NCBI GenBank assembly: GCA_019916065.1
Contig: CM034237.1
Coordinates: forward strand, 37,616,485-37,680,484
Origin: Vitellaria paradoxa
Lineage: Eukaryota > Streptophyta > Magnoliopsida > Ericales > Sapotaceae
Length of the DNA stretch: 64,000 nt
Direction of reading: 5' to 3'
A program made the translations under genes and the position numbers. Shown in pieces: positions 32,195 through 44,967 of this stretch (its first letter is position 1; the number at the start of each line of letters is the position of its first letter). The notes beneath the pieces were generated by a model that saw nothing but the letters and a program-made list of their open reading frames with translations, was not told where the DNA came from and did not search any database.

Positions 32195-32398
32195 GCCTTA
32201 AGCAACGGTGAACGACGATCTTGGGAAGTTTGGGCGGATTCATCCTCACCACCATTTCCAACGACGAATTACACACTTGTTGGGTAATCTTGTTCCATCA
32301 TCATTTCCATTTTCATTAGTTGTTTTTGATTTGAAATAAGTTAGTATTGGTAAACATTCATAAATTGCTTGTGCTTGTGCATTTGTTGCATCTTGTGC

Positions 32399-35300
32399 AT
32401 GCATCTCAGGTCCGGTAGGATTGTTCAATCAATCTTGCATCCACAACATCAACCTATAGAGGAATTCATCGAGTTTTCATTAACTTCATCATCCACATCA
32501 TCTACACCACAATCACCATTATCATCATCTGTTTCTACTGATTTAGCGCATTTAATGGAAAATTTGGGAGACAATGGGCAGGATGGCCAGGAGGCCATAG
32601 CTCCTTTAGATGCACGACCATTGAGGGAGTTGTTGCACCCCGTGCGACAAACTACCCCTTCTTGCATAATCCTTCCTCTAAATCAGAGGAATTTCACTTT
32701 TAAGCTTGGCACAATACAATTGTTACCCACATTTCATGGCATGGATTCGGAAAACCCATACACATACATGAAAGAGTTTGAGGATGTGTGTGCTACTTGC
32801 ATGGATCAAAATGTGAGCGAAGACACCGTAAGGTTGCGGTTGTTTCCACTTTCTTTGAAGGATAAGGCCAAAATATGGCTCAATTCCTTAAGACCTCGCT
32901 CCATTGGCACATGGAGAGAAATGCAAGCGGAATTTTTGAAAAAGTATTTCCCAGCTCACAGAACATTAATGATGCAAAAACAAATCATGAATTTTTCATG
33001 TCAACCGGGTGAGTCATTTTTTCATGCATGGGAGAGGTTTAAAGATTTATGTAATGCATGTCCTCATCATGGATTTCCAATTTGGCGGTTGTGTAGTTTT
33101 TTCTATGATGCATTGCCATCTGAGCATAAACAGTTAGTGGGTACCATGAGTAATGGTCAATTTCTTGATAAGTCGGCTGAGGAAGCCTATGAGTTTTTGG
33201 AAGAGTTGGCTGAAAATACCAAATCTTGGGAAGTAACATCACCTTCACCTTTAGAGTCTAGAGGAGTCCAAGCACAATCTAGCGGGAAATTAAGGTTGAA
33301 TGATAGTGACGATTTGAGTGCTAGGATAGCTTCTCTCACTAGGAAGGTAGAGTTACTTGAGACAAAGAAGGTGAACATGATAAGTGAAAGAGAAGTGAGA
33401 TGTGTCATTTGTGAGGCACCTGACCATAGTACTGATGAATGCCCCACGGTTCCAGCTTTCAAGGAAGTTTTGTATGGGCAAACTTCAAACACAAACACCT
33501 CACACAATTTCCCTAAGCCATACTCCAGTCAAACTCAAGCTCAGTCAGGACATCCTCCCCTTCCTAACCAATATCACCCTGGGTTGAGAAATCATCCCAA
33601 TTTTTCATGGAGGAATGATTCATCTAGTGCACCCTACCCCCCACAATTCAATTCAAACCCTTCTCAAGGTCAACCACAAGGTCCATCTTCTAGTTCCTTC
33701 CAACCTCAATATAGGAAGTCATCATTAGAGGATACCCTTCAGCAGTTTATGCAAGGTCAAATTGGTATTAACAATCAAACTGCTAAGAATCAAGAGCAAA
33801 CCAATAGGGCCATTGAGGATATTAGGAACCAATTGACCAAGCTCATTCAAAGTCAGAGTCAAACTGAAAAGGGTAGATTGCCTTCACAAACCATCCAGAA
33901 CCCTCAGGGTCAAGTTCATATGGGAGAGACTTTAGGTGAAAAATCAACCCATGAGCATGTGCAAGCAATCACTACATTGAGGAGTGGGAGGATAGTTGAA
34001 AAACCAGATGATCCGAGGTTGTTGAGAGTTAATGATAAAGAGGGAATGGTTTATGGTGAAAAAGGGGAGAGTAGTGAACAAGGAGAGAGTAGAATAGAAA
34101 AGAGAAGAAGTGATGATGAAGGAAAGAGAAATGATGATGATGATGTGGAGGAAGAAGTTATGAGAAATGAGAGAAATGAGAAAATGAAAAAGAACAAGGT
34201 TGAGAAGAATAAGGATGAGAATAAAGAGAGAGAACAAGTTGTAGGTTTCCAACCCCGACCACCTTTTCCAAGCCAATTGAGCAAGTCAAAGAAAGAGTTG
34301 TTAAACTCTGAAATTTTTGAGGTTTTCAAGCAACTAAGGATCAACCTACCCTTATTAGATGCCATCAAACAAGTTCCATCTTACTCCAAGTTTTTAAAAG
34401 ACCTTTGTACTGTTAAGAGGAGGGTGAGTGTCAAGGAAAAGGCTTTCATGGCAGAACAAGTTAGTGCCATTCTTCAATATAAGACCCCACCAAAGTACAA
34501 TGACCCAGGGTGTCCTACCATAGCATGTGTCATAGGTGAGCACAAGGTGAAACAAGCCCTACTAGACTTAGGAGCTAGTGTCAACCTTCTCCCTTACACA
34601 GTTTATCAACAGTTGGGTTTGGGGGAACTTAAGCCGACTAGAGTGACCTTGCAATTAGCTGATAGGTCGGTTAAGATTCCTAGGGGCATTTTGGAGGATG
34701 TGCTCATTCAGGTTGATAAGTTTTGCTATCCTGTGGACTTCATTGTTTTAGACACTCAGCCTACCCCTCAAGGTTCCATTCCACCTGTTCCTGTCATTTT
34801 AGGAAGACCTTTCCTAGCAACAACTAATGCAGTCATCAATTGTAGGAATGGTCTTATGAAAATCTCCTATGGGAATTTGACAGCTGAAATGAACATCTTT
34901 AGAGTTGCTAAGCAACCCATAGAGGAAGAGGAGGATATAAGAGAGGTGGACTTGATTCAGACAGTTACGGAGGAATATGTTGAGAGGGAGTTTGTTGGTG
35001 ATCCTTTAGAGAAGGCATTGACATTAGGAGATGGAAAAGATTATAGGGATGAGGTTGATGATGAAGATGTCTTGGAGGTGTTGAATTGGTTAGATAGTGC
35101 ACCCATCATGTCTATAGAGCAGTCTGACCAATCTATAGAAAACCTTACCCCAAACATGGTCAACCCTGGATCCTCCATTGTCAAGCCACCCAAGCCTGAT
35201 AGGAAACCTCTTCCTAGTGAGCTTAAATATGCATTTTTAGGAGAGGAAGAGTCATACCCAGTGGTCATATCTTCTCAGCTTACTGAGGACCAAGAAGAAG

Positions 35301-38113
35301 AGCTAGTAGAGATGTTGAAAAGACACAAGAAGGCACTAGGTTGGACAATAGCAGACCTTCATGGGATTAGCCCACTCATTTGCACACACTCCATTTATCT
35401 AGAGGAGGGGGCTAAACCAGTGAGACAACCTCAGAGGAGGTTGAATCCTAACATGAAGGAGGTAGTTAAAGGAGAAGTCCTTAAGCTCCTAGATGCTGGG
35501 ATCATATATCCCATTTCTGATTCTCAATGGGTGAGTCCTACCCAGGTTGTTCCAAAGAAGTCTGGAGTTACGGTTGTTAAGAATGAGAGCAATGAACTTG
35601 TGCCCACTAGGATTCAGACAGGGTGGCGCATGTGCATTGACTACAGGAAGTTAAATGCCGTGACTAGGAAAGACCACTTCCCCTTGCCCTTTATTGATCA
35701 GGTCTTAGAGAGGGTAGCTGGACAACCATTTTATTGCTTTCTCGATGGATATTCTGGTTATAACCAAATCGAGATTGCTCTTGAGGATCAAGAAAAGACA
35801 ACATTCACATGCCCTTTTGGTACCTTTGCTTACCGGCGCATGCCTTTTGGTTTGTGTAATGCGCCGGCCACATTTCAAAGGTGCATGATGAGTATTTTTA
35901 GTGATTTTGTGGAGAAGTTTCTTGAGGTATTCATGGATGATTTCACTGTGTATGGGAGTGATTTTGAGGCATGTTTGAGGAATCTAGAAAGGGTGTTAAC
36001 AAGGTGTGAAGAGAAAAATCTAGTGTTGAATTGGGAAAAATGTCACTTCATGGTGACACAAGGTATTGTCCTAGGCCATGTTGTTTCTTCTAGAGGTATT
36101 GAAGTAGATAAGGCTAAGGTAGAAATCATTCAAAAGCTCCCAACCCCTAGGTGTGTGAAAGATGTGAGATCATTTCTTGGCCATACAGGGTTTTATAGGA
36201 GGTTCATTGTATCTTTTAGTGCTATAGCCAGACCATTGTGTAACCTTCTAGTTCATGATGCACCTTTTGATTGGACCCTTGAGTGTCAGGTTGCATTTGA
36301 GAAATTGAAGGGGCTACTCACCTCAGCTCCTATCATTCAGACACCTGACTGGACTTTGCCTTTCGAATTGATGTGTGATGCCAGCGATTGTGCCATAGGT
36401 GCAGTCTTGGGCCAAAGGAAAGATAAAAGACCTTATGTACTATACTATGCCAGCAAGTCCCTTAGTGACACCCAAAAGAATTACACCACAACTGAAAAGG
36501 AGTTATTGGCAGTAGTATATGCACTAGATAAGTTTAGGTCTTATTTGATTGGCTCACATGTCATAGTTTACACAGATCATGCTGCCCTTAAATACCTCCT
36601 TACCAAACAAGACTCCAAGCCTAGGCTGATTAGATGGATTCTATTGCTTCAGGAGTTTGATTTAGAGATTAAGGATAAACGGGGGGTAGAAAATGTGGTA
36701 GCGGATCATCTTTCTAGACTTCCTCAATAGGACTTGATAGCTTATGACCCTCCCATTAATGAGACCTTTCCAGATGAGGATTTACTTCTTGTGTCTACCA
36801 TTGAGTCTTCCCAAATTCCTTGGTATGCTGACATAGCAAATTATTTGGCTTCAGGCATGATACCCTCTCATTGGACTTTGCTGGATAGGAAGAAATTCTT
36901 TAGGAATGTGAAATTCTTTTTCTGGGATGAGCCTTATCTTTTCAAGTACTGTCCAGACCAAGTCATTAGGAGGTGTATTCCTGATAGTGAGTTTCAGAGT
37001 GTGATGAAATTTTGTCATACCTTGGCATGTGGTGGACACTTTTCAGCTAAAAAGACTGTGGCCAAGATCTTACAATGTGGATTGTACTGGCCCACCATGT
37101 TTAAGGATGTTCATGCATTTTGCCTTACGTGCGATAGATGTCAGAGGCTTGGAGGCCTAACTAGGAGAAATATGATGCCTTTGCACCCCATTTATGTCTT
37201 GGATATCTTTGATTGTTGGGGAATGGATTTTATGGGGCCATTTTTGAATTCCTTTGGATATGAATACATTTTGGTGGCCGTGGATTATGTGTCTAAGTGG
37301 GTAGAGGCCATTCCCACTAGAACAAATGACCATCGGGTAGTGATCAAGTTTTTAAAGGAAAATGTGTTTTCTCGATTTGGCATGCCAAGGGCAATGATTA
37401 GTGACAGAGGGACACATTTTTGCAATAGACCCGTAGGTTTGTTAATGAGAAAATATGGGGTAGTTCACAAGGTGGGAACAGCCTATCATCCCCAAACTAG
37501 TGGTCAAGCTGAATTAGCCAATAGGGAGATAAAGAGGATAATTGAGAAAACTGTGAACCCAACTAGGAAGGATTGGTCTTTGAGGTTAACCGATGCATTA
37601 TGGGCATATAGAACAGCATATAAGACCATTTTGGGTATGTCTCCCTATAGGTTGGTTTACGGGAAGGCTTGTCACTTGCCTGTGGAGATGGAGCACAAGG
37701 CATATTGGGCCATAAGACAATTCAATGAGAACATAGATGAGTCAGGCATTCAAAGGAAGTTGCAATTGAATGAATTAGAGGAAATTAGGCATGATGCTTA
37801 TGAGAACTCAAAGGCCTCCAAGATCACCATGAAGAGGTTGCATGATTTGAAAATTTTGCAAAAAGAATTGCATGTAGGCCAGAAAGTCCTTTTGTATGAC
37901 TCTAGGTTGCACCTTTTTCCGGGCAAATTGAAGTCAAGATGGGTTGGACCTTACATTATCAAGTCTATGAATGAATTTGGGGCATTTGAGATTGAAAACC
38001 TTGTGGATGGGCAAGTTTTGCAAGTGAATGGCCATCGTTTGAAACCGTATCTCGAAAATTTTGTGGCCGAGGTGGAATCTTGGGAGTTGGAGGACCCACC
38101 TCCATTTGAATGA
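32399..38113 (+). pseudogene. B3 gag-pol polyprotein with one in-frame TAG
   Basis: The frame of 1904 codons starts at MHLRSGRIVQ (32399); upstream in-frame codons have no ATG. Residue landmarks: gag core 150-260, CCHC zinc knuckle from 335, charged linker about 560-615, protease DLGAS at 723, RT FMDDF around 1178-1182, RNase H with CDASD and YTDH (Asp 1393), HHCC integrase finger about 1537-1580, integrase Asp 1610, Asp 1669 and Glu 1705 (35 residues between the last two), and SRWVGPY near the C-terminus. Codon 1444 (36728-36730) is TAG where B1 has CAG, exactly between RNase H and integrase, so integrase would be lost. All other catalytic motifs look intact. Gag and pol share one frame. Confidence 0.92.
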
Positions 38114-38750
38114 TTGAAAGTTTTTGAATCAATGAATAAAGTAGATTAGGAGTAGTGTTTAGGTTTATATTTCTTTTTCTTTTATTTTACTGAATTATCA
38201 TTCATGATTGGGTTTCTTCATTTGCTCTCTTAACAATCTTTGTGAGCTTTGATGAATTTAGCTTGACAGTGTTATCCAAGTTGGGGGGGAAACAAGGAAG
38301 GAGATTCAATTCAGGTGACATCATTTGTGTGCATCAATTCAGGTATTTTTACAAAGGATTTGATTGACTAAGGTAACTTCCTTCCCATATTCATGATGAT
38401 TTGATTGCATATTTCCACATTGGGGACAATGTTCAATTTAAGTTGGGGGGGAAGGTAACCATCTTCATGATTGTAATTGTTGTGTTGGATTGATGTTGCA
38501 TAACATGTTATAATCTGAGCATGAATGTTTGAAAAAAAAAAATCAGAAAATCAAAAAAATTTTGCAAATTTTGAAAATTTTTGGTTAATTTTAGGAATTT
38601 GAGTCTTTTTAGTTAAATTCTTTTGGTAAATAATAGATTTAGAGAGTCTTAGTCTTGGTGACAATTCAATTCAGTTCTTATGAGCTAAGGCAAGAAGAGG
38701 TAGGATTCAGAGCTGAGCTAAACTGATATAGGATTTCTGATGTACATTGG
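38114..38750 (+). other. B3 pol-ORF3 spacer with two G tracts
   Basis: This non-coding stretch is homologous to 10853-11496. It has AAGTTGGGGGGG tracts near 38279 and 38438, the second preceded by TTGGGGACAATG. Confidence 0.7.
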
Positions 38751-38946
38751 TTCGAACCCATGTATGAACAAAAGATTAAGAGGAGTTTGTTCGAACCAAT
38801 GTTCAAACCAAGTCAGTCAGGTTAATTTGTTCGAACCTTTGTTCGAACCAACTGAGAAAAGTTAGTTTGTTCGAACCAGTGTTCGAACCATTGGACGGTT
38901 CGAACCTTTGTTCGAACCATCGGGCAGTCCTGGCAGACTATAAATA
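38751..38946 (+). promoter_or_regulatory. B3 candidate internal promoter for ORF3
   Basis: TTCGAA pairs begin at 38751 and end with an intact palindrome at 38911-38916. TATAAATA follows at 38939-38946, leaving a 22-nt gap as in B1. The pairs nearest the TATA box are intact and the more distant ones partly decayed. Confidence 0.6.
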
Positions 38947-39399
38947 GACCACTTCAGAAAAATTAGGGCTCATTTCACTGTTCATTTCACTGTTTTGGGT
39001 CCTAACGTTGGTACGAACAGAGACAAGCAGCTTGAAGGCTTTGGTGGGCTGATTGTGATTCCGATTGAAAGGGGTCTCTTAATTTGTAAATCTAAGCTTC
39101 ATTTGAGCTCAAAAAGCATCAAGGATTTTAGCTCTGCATCAGCTCAACGCAACACAGAGTCCATCGAGGTAGAATTTCGGACACTGTTCATCTTCTATTA
39201 GAAAAATCGAAAGTAGGAAATTTGTTGAGCTGTGAATTTTTGGAGATATTTGGGTGAAATTAAAAATTGATTGGGTGTAAAAATTAGTGGTTTGGTTTAT
39301 TTTGTTGAAGAGTTTCTTGTGCTGGTGGAATTGTGGGTGGCAGTGATAGTTGAGCTGGTGCCAGTGAGCTTTACTCTGAATTTTTTCTAGTTGTTAACA
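38947..39399 (+). other. B3 ORF3 leader
   Basis: This is the presumed untranslated leader from the internal TATA box to the ORF3 start. It is diverged from B1 (11682-12100). Its part from 39211 is nearly identical to 27168-27357. Confidence 0.55.
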
Positions 39400-40797
39400 A
39401 TGACTTCACCTAAGAAAGTGTATGAGAAGAGGAAGAAGGGTAAAGGAGCTGGTCCTCAACACTCAGAACCTGAAAAACTCACCCCAACCAAGAAAAGAGC
39501 AAAAACCCAATCCACTAGCCAACCTGGGACCCTACCTGCTGTTACACCAGCTGAGATTAGCCCAGCAATTGCCACTGACCAACCAAGCCATCAACTGGAC
39601 CTCAATCCAACACCTACAGCTCAGCCCACATCCAACCTACCCATTGAACAATTACAATCCCATCTCACCCCCACTTCAGAGCAAACACCAAGGACACCCC
39701 TGGAACCCCAATCAGAGGCCACTACTTAAACCATTAGAAATTTGACTGAGGAGTTAAATGAGGAAGCTGGGAATGAGGAAGAAGAGGGTGATCCCTATGA
39801 TGACTTCAAGTTCTCAAGTGCTCGAGCACAAAAGGGGTTTGCTAAGTATTGGAGCAAGAGGTCTGTGATAGTGGAGAGAGGGATGGAGCTGAGCCATTTT
39901 CAAGGAGAAGAATTTAAATTGAAACAGAATTTTGAAGCAAGGAAATGGGAAAAATGGGCTCAATATAGTGGAGTAGCTGTGGTTCCCATTGTCCAAGAAT
40001 TCTATGCCAACATTTTGGACCTCAAGAAGGAAGGGAAAGATTGTATTGTGACTAAAGTGAGGGGAATTCACATTGAAGTCTCTCCTAAGGATGTGAGGAA
40101 ATTTTTTGGATTGAAGGAGGAAAAGCAACCTCAATTCCCATTCTCAATTGAGGAAGCTCTTGACAAGGATGCTTTGGCTAAGGTATTAACTAGAAACCCC
40201 AAAGCTGAGTGGGGCCACAAGAAGAAGATTGCTAAGAATAGGTTGAACTCAAAGTTCAACTCATTACACTTCTTAGCATGTTCACAACTCAATCCAGTGA
40301 TGAACACTTCTGAGTTGAGTTATGAGAGGGGCTTACTTTTGTATGCAATTGACAAGGGATTGAAGGTGGAATTGGGGCAGCTTATCTGGGAAAACATGGC
40401 TGAGGCTTCCAAGATAAAGAAAGGAGTCAGTGGGCTACCATTTGCTGGATTCATCACAAAATTTGTCTGCAAGAAGAAGGTCACAACTGAACTAGGGGAG
40501 CAAGTGGCCAAGCCATTGGGGCATATCACTGCTTCATCTAGGGAAAGAAGTGCAAGCCATAAGAAGAAGAAAGAAGGGACCACAACTGAAGAAGTTATGG
40601 AGAAGATGCTAGAGAAGTGGGATGAAGTGAAGGTCAAGCTTGGAGAGATTAAGGATGACCAGTACTTTATCAAGCAAGAACTCCAAAACCAAGGGAAGAG
40701 GATTGCAGCCATTGAGGCTAAGCTGGAGCTACTGCTTTCTGCTACAACTGCTGGGACTTCATCAGTGCCATCCGAGGACCCTCCTCTTGGTTCTTAG
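39400..40797 (+). pseudogene. B3 ORF3 with one nonsense codon
   Basis: This is a 465-codon frame with a single TAA at 39727-39729, which follows the Pro/Thr-rich N-terminal third. After it the frame is open to the stop at 40797: an acidic stretch, the core (SKRSVIVERGMELSHF; VVPIVQEFYANI), a Lys-rich segment and a coiled-coil-like C-terminus (KWDEVKVKLGEIK; LQNQGKRIAAIEAKLELL). The N-terminus carries two Lys/Arg clusters like a bipartite nuclear signal. No membrane segment is evident. B2 has the same stop, so both descend from one mutated copy. Confidence 0.85.
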
Positions 40798-42490
40798 ATC
40801 TTAGGAGCTGTTTTGTTTTGTTGTCACCAAGCTAGGAGTTGTAGTATTTTTTGACTTTAGTTAATTTTGTTGCTTTATTGTAGGACTTTTTGACTTGTAG
40901 TAAGCCTGTGAAGAGAGAACTGATATGTTTTTGTAATCAAAGGCTGAATATGAACTTTTTGTGAAACTTGAAATGAAGTGAAATGAAATGAAGTTTCTTT
41001 TTAGTTCTTGACTTGATTCAAAGCATGTACATGGTTAATTAATGCTCATTCTTGAGAATTGCTTGTGATTTATCCTTTAAGTCTTAATTGTCAACATGGA
41101 GTTCATAGTTTCAACACTTTTGAAGTTGTGTGAAATTAAATTGTGCATTGGGAAATTGTGTGAGTATGAACTCTTGGGACATAAGTTTGACTCAAGAAAT
41201 GCATATATTTATTCTCTAATAAGTGGAGACTAGCCTTGTGAGATTTGAGCCTTTAGCTTCCTTTGTTGAGTGGTTGAACTTAATCTCGCATGTTTTTCAC
41301 ATCTATATTCTTTTAGTAGCTCTAATTACTTGTTTTGAATCCTTAAGCATGAGAAACTCATCAGCTTGAACCATCAACATTGGAATGGATTGGTCAACTA
41401 AATTGAACCCTTGGAAGTGAAGTAGGCCATCCTTGCATTGTTGAGCCTTATTGACCTTTCTTTCTTAATTAATTTTCCTTAGGAGCCAAGTTGAGCTATG
41501 AATGCATGAATGCATAATTCTTTTGGAGCCTTGAACAATACCCTAATCCTTACAAAATTTTAAACCTACCTAAGTGCCTTAGTAGTATATAAGCTTAAGG
41601 GAGGTAGAATGAGCCAAGGGTAGTGGTAGTTTTGAGGAAATAGAGGTTGATAAAAAGGAAAGAAAAGGAAAAGAAGAGTGATACAAGGATGTGTTTTTCA
41701 ATTTCTAAATAAATAAAAAAAATTTAAAAAAAAAGAGAAAAAAAATAATATGAAAAGAAAAAAAAAAGAAGAGTTTGAAGAGAATTAACATTTTGGGGAA
41801 TTCAAAAAGGGTGAAGGAAAAGGAACAAAGAATGGAGTATGATTGAGAAGAGAGGGATCAAATTACACAACTAAGGCACATTTTGGAATATCCCTTCCCT
41901 TCCTTGGTCCCACATTTAACCTCTTAACCCCATTACAACCCAATAAAGACCTAATGGATCTAAGGTGTCAAGTGAGTTGAATTTGAAGTTCTCAATGTGA
42001 AATAGTTCAAGATTTTCATTGCTATGGATTATTCCTTTCATAGAGCTACACCAAGTCCAATATTCATTGAATTTTATCGTTTTTGACTTAAGGAAGGTTC
42101 TTACTAGAATTGGCTTTACACTTACTCTTATGAAAGAATCTTCCAAGAGTGTCTTACCCAATTCTCATTTTATTAAAGAGAGTATGCCCTGTGAGGATTG
42201 AAGTCAAGACTTGAGAGAATTTTTTTATGCATCATTGAGTTAGATTTATGTTCTAGTGAGGAATTATGAGCATGATGGATTGATTCATGTTTTAAGATCA
42301 TACAATGAATAGAGTGTTGCTCCTATGAAGTTCCATGTTAACTTTTAATTATCTTGGGGAGTTGAACTTGAAAATTTAAAAGAATTTGCATTAAGATGTC
42401 ATGTGCAACCTTGAATTAGGTTAAAGACTGAGAAGTGACTTCTTGTTGAGCTAATTTGCTAGGGCCTAGCAAATCTCAAGTTGGGGGGTG
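40798..42490 (+). other. B3 3' untranslated region, hairpin and PPT
   Basis: This is homologous to the B1 and B2 3' regions and has no coding evidence. The T run is missing here. The conserved block ends near 42093, the hairpin is at 42454-42474 and the PPT at 42478-42490. Confidence 0.75.
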
Positions 42491-44199
42491 TGATTGTACT
42501 ATGAAAAGTACAATCATTAACCTTAATTAGTGATTTGTTAGGTGGATTTATATCTTAAAAAGATGATAAATTGTTTTTAAATGCATTCATGAGGAATTCT
42601 TGTGATTTGCAGGTGTTTGGGACTAAAATGGATGAAGTTGGGCTAAATTGGATGAAATCAAGAAGTTGGTTCGAACACATGTTTGAACCAACTGTTGTTC
42701 AAACCAATGTTCTAACAACAGAAGGCAAACCAGAAAAAGATGCAGCAGATTTTGGCTAAGTGTTGGAAAAAGTGGTTCGAACCAATGTTCAAACCATAGG
42801 TTGTTTGAACCTTGGTTAGAACAACAGAAGCCAAGCATAGACCAACAAGTGCTAAATTTGACTAAGGCAAAGTGGTTCGAACCTTTGTTCAAACCACATG
42901 TGGTTTGAACCTTGGTTCGATCGACAGAAGGGTGAAAAGTTACAGAGCTCAAAAATTTCTAAGTCCCAGATTTAGGTTCGAACCTTGGTTCGAACCAACC
43001 CTTGTTCAAACATTGGTTCGATCAACAGAAGCTGTGCAAGGTTCAACTGGAAGAAAATTTTCTAAGTCCCAGACTTTGGTTCGAACCCTTGTTCGAACCA
43101 ACTTTGGTTCAAACACTGGTTAGAACAACAGAGGCTGTGCAAAGTCTAATTGGAGTAAAATTTGACTAAGTCCCAGAAATTGGTTCGAACCTTTGTTCGA
43201 ACCAATCAGTCTGTTCGAACCTTTGTTCGAACCAACCTGCAATTCGAGGATCCTGAAATTCAGCTTTTGAGAAATGGGCAGTTATGTACTTTTACATGTT
43301 ATATTTCATATATATATGTACGAAGGAGGTCGTTTAGGGATATACAGATTCATTTCTTTCAGTTAAGCTTTCCTTTTAGAGAGAGAGAATTGTAGAGAGA
43401 GAAAGTGATTCCATCTTCATTTCTTTGAATTCTTGTATCAGAATTTCAGTTCTATGAATGGATTTACTTCAATTTTTATTATTTTCTTCTTTTATGATGT
43501 TTGAGTAGACTTTTCTCTTGGATTCAAGGCAAGTTTCGTAGTTGATTTGCAAGAATTTCAAGGTAATGGGCTTAATGTTGAAATCTTATGTGTTAAAGGA
43601 AAAATCTATGTTTGATTTGAATTGATTATTGATTTTTGAGTTGAGATTTCAATTGAACTCCAATTTTGTATGGTTTATGGCCTTTACTTACAGATTTCTA
43701 CATAAAATTATCATGCCTTTCTTTTAGATTTGTATGGCAATTGCTATTCCTAGGATTTGTATGTAAGATCTATGAGCTATGCCTATTAGGTGTTTGATTT
43801 GAATTCTCAGCAGATTTTTGTTCTTAATTTCTTACTCAAATCAGATTTGGATTGTTCTAAGTGGTTTTATTTCTAGATTATCTTTTGATCTACCCTTTTT
43901 AGGTGTAGAATCCTTGGAATTTATTGTCAATCACTACGAGCTTGTTTTGGATCCAAGGTTTTCTTAAATTTGTTTTTAAAACATTTTATCCAAACAACCA
44001 TTTCTAAAACCAAATTGAATCTCTATCATTCATTGTGGGGTTGAAAATTTGTCTAAAACCTTTTCCAAGAATCATTTGTTCACTAATTTTTACTAAGGCT
44101 CTCTGTGGACACGATCCGGTTCTCACCGGTTATTGTGCTTCAATAGACACCCTGCACTTGGGGTCGAGCCAATATTGATACATTGGAATCGAGCAAGCA
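42491..44199 (+). repeat. LTR B#3 (1709 bp)
   Basis: This is the 3' LTR of B3. The palindrome array lies at about 42669-43220, with four intact copies nearest the TATA box. It ends GAGCAAGCA and is followed directly by element C gag. Confidence 0.92.
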
Positions 44200-44693
44200 C
44201 TCGGTTTGCATTTCACACCAAGTTCCAATGGAACGAGGGCGAAGGGAGCTGAGCCACAGTTTGGCTTTGTCCTTAAGGGAAAATGGGAACAGTTGGAGTC
44301 GGACAACATCCTCATTGGCATTCTGGTCTACGCAAGCGTTGGTCACTTCCTCAAACTCTCTCAAGTGGTTATAGGGGTTTTCAGAATCAAGACCATGAAA
44401 GTTAGGCAGGAGTTGTATGATTCTTGGTCTTAAGGTGAATTGCCCCTATTCAAAGGCAAAATGATACAGGATGGTGTGGTTTGCCTAACAGGGTTAAGGT
44501 GATCCCTAATCCTCCTAATTTTTGGGGCTCCATCATCCCCATTAACACTTCCATCCCCTTCTACATTTGCCATTGAGTCTGATGATTGAGAGTAGAGTGA
44601 AGCTAAAACAAAGGGCTCTAAAGGCTCGGGAATATAGGAAGGGTTACTATGATCTAGAATGACCTTAGTTATCCTACCCGACCTAAAAAACAT
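44200..44693 (-). pseudogene. C gag N-terminal part, frameshifted and truncated
   Basis: The start MFFRSGRITKV at 44693 aligns with the gag starts of A and B. It continues through HLNPVRQTTPSCIILPLN and then, in another frame, LREFEEVTNACVDQN and FSLKDKAKLWLSSLRPRSIG. One base is missing near 44438-44440 compared with B. The coding sequence stops at the B insertion just after the codons for EMQTE. Confidence 0.85.
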
Positions 44694-44943
44694 GCAACTG
44701 ACTACTATCTTAAGTTGGTTTGTGTGTTTTTTTTTTTTTTTTTTTTTCAAAAATCTAAAAGAAGAAAACTCCTAAAACCAAAGAAAAGAAATAAGCAACA
44801 AAAAAAAAAAAGAAAAAAAATGAAATGTACAAAAGAAAAAAAATAAGGAGCGATGTCACTTGGAAGTCCAAATGTAATCGCACCAGCAAGTCTTTTCATC
44901 CACAAGTTCTCCGGGTTCAGTACGCACACACACACACCGTCGT
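44694..44943 (-). other. C 5' leader
   Basis: This untranslated leader between PBS and gag contains A- and T-rich runs (near 44729-44748 and 44801-44842) and a short CA repeat near 44927. No gene was seen. Confidence 0.6.
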
Positions 44944-44961
44944 TCCCCGGCAACGGCGCCA
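44944..44961 (-). other. C primer-binding site, tRNA-Asp
   Basis: The minus strand reads TGGCGCCGTTGCCGGGGA, identical to the B sites. It lies 6 nt inside the LTR end at 44968. Confidence 0.92.
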
Positions 44962-44967
44962 AAAACT

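Larger units (their letters stand above)
30463..44199 (+). mobile_element. Athila-like element B3, complete (13.7 kb)
   Basis: All parts are present: LTR #2, tRNA-Asp PBS, gag-pol, spacer with two G tracts, internal promoter, ORF3, 3' untranslated region, hairpin, PPT and LTR #3. Gag-pol and ORF3 each have one in-frame stop. There is no target duplication on its left because LTR #2 is shared with the upstream B remnant. The right end borders gag of element C. Its gag lacks the A insertion and so shows the empty target. Confidence 0.92.

Noticed and set aside
36728..36733. Programmed TAG readthrough before integrase
   Set aside because: B1 has a sense CAG at the same codon and the following bases lack a known readthrough signal; a point mutation is simpler.
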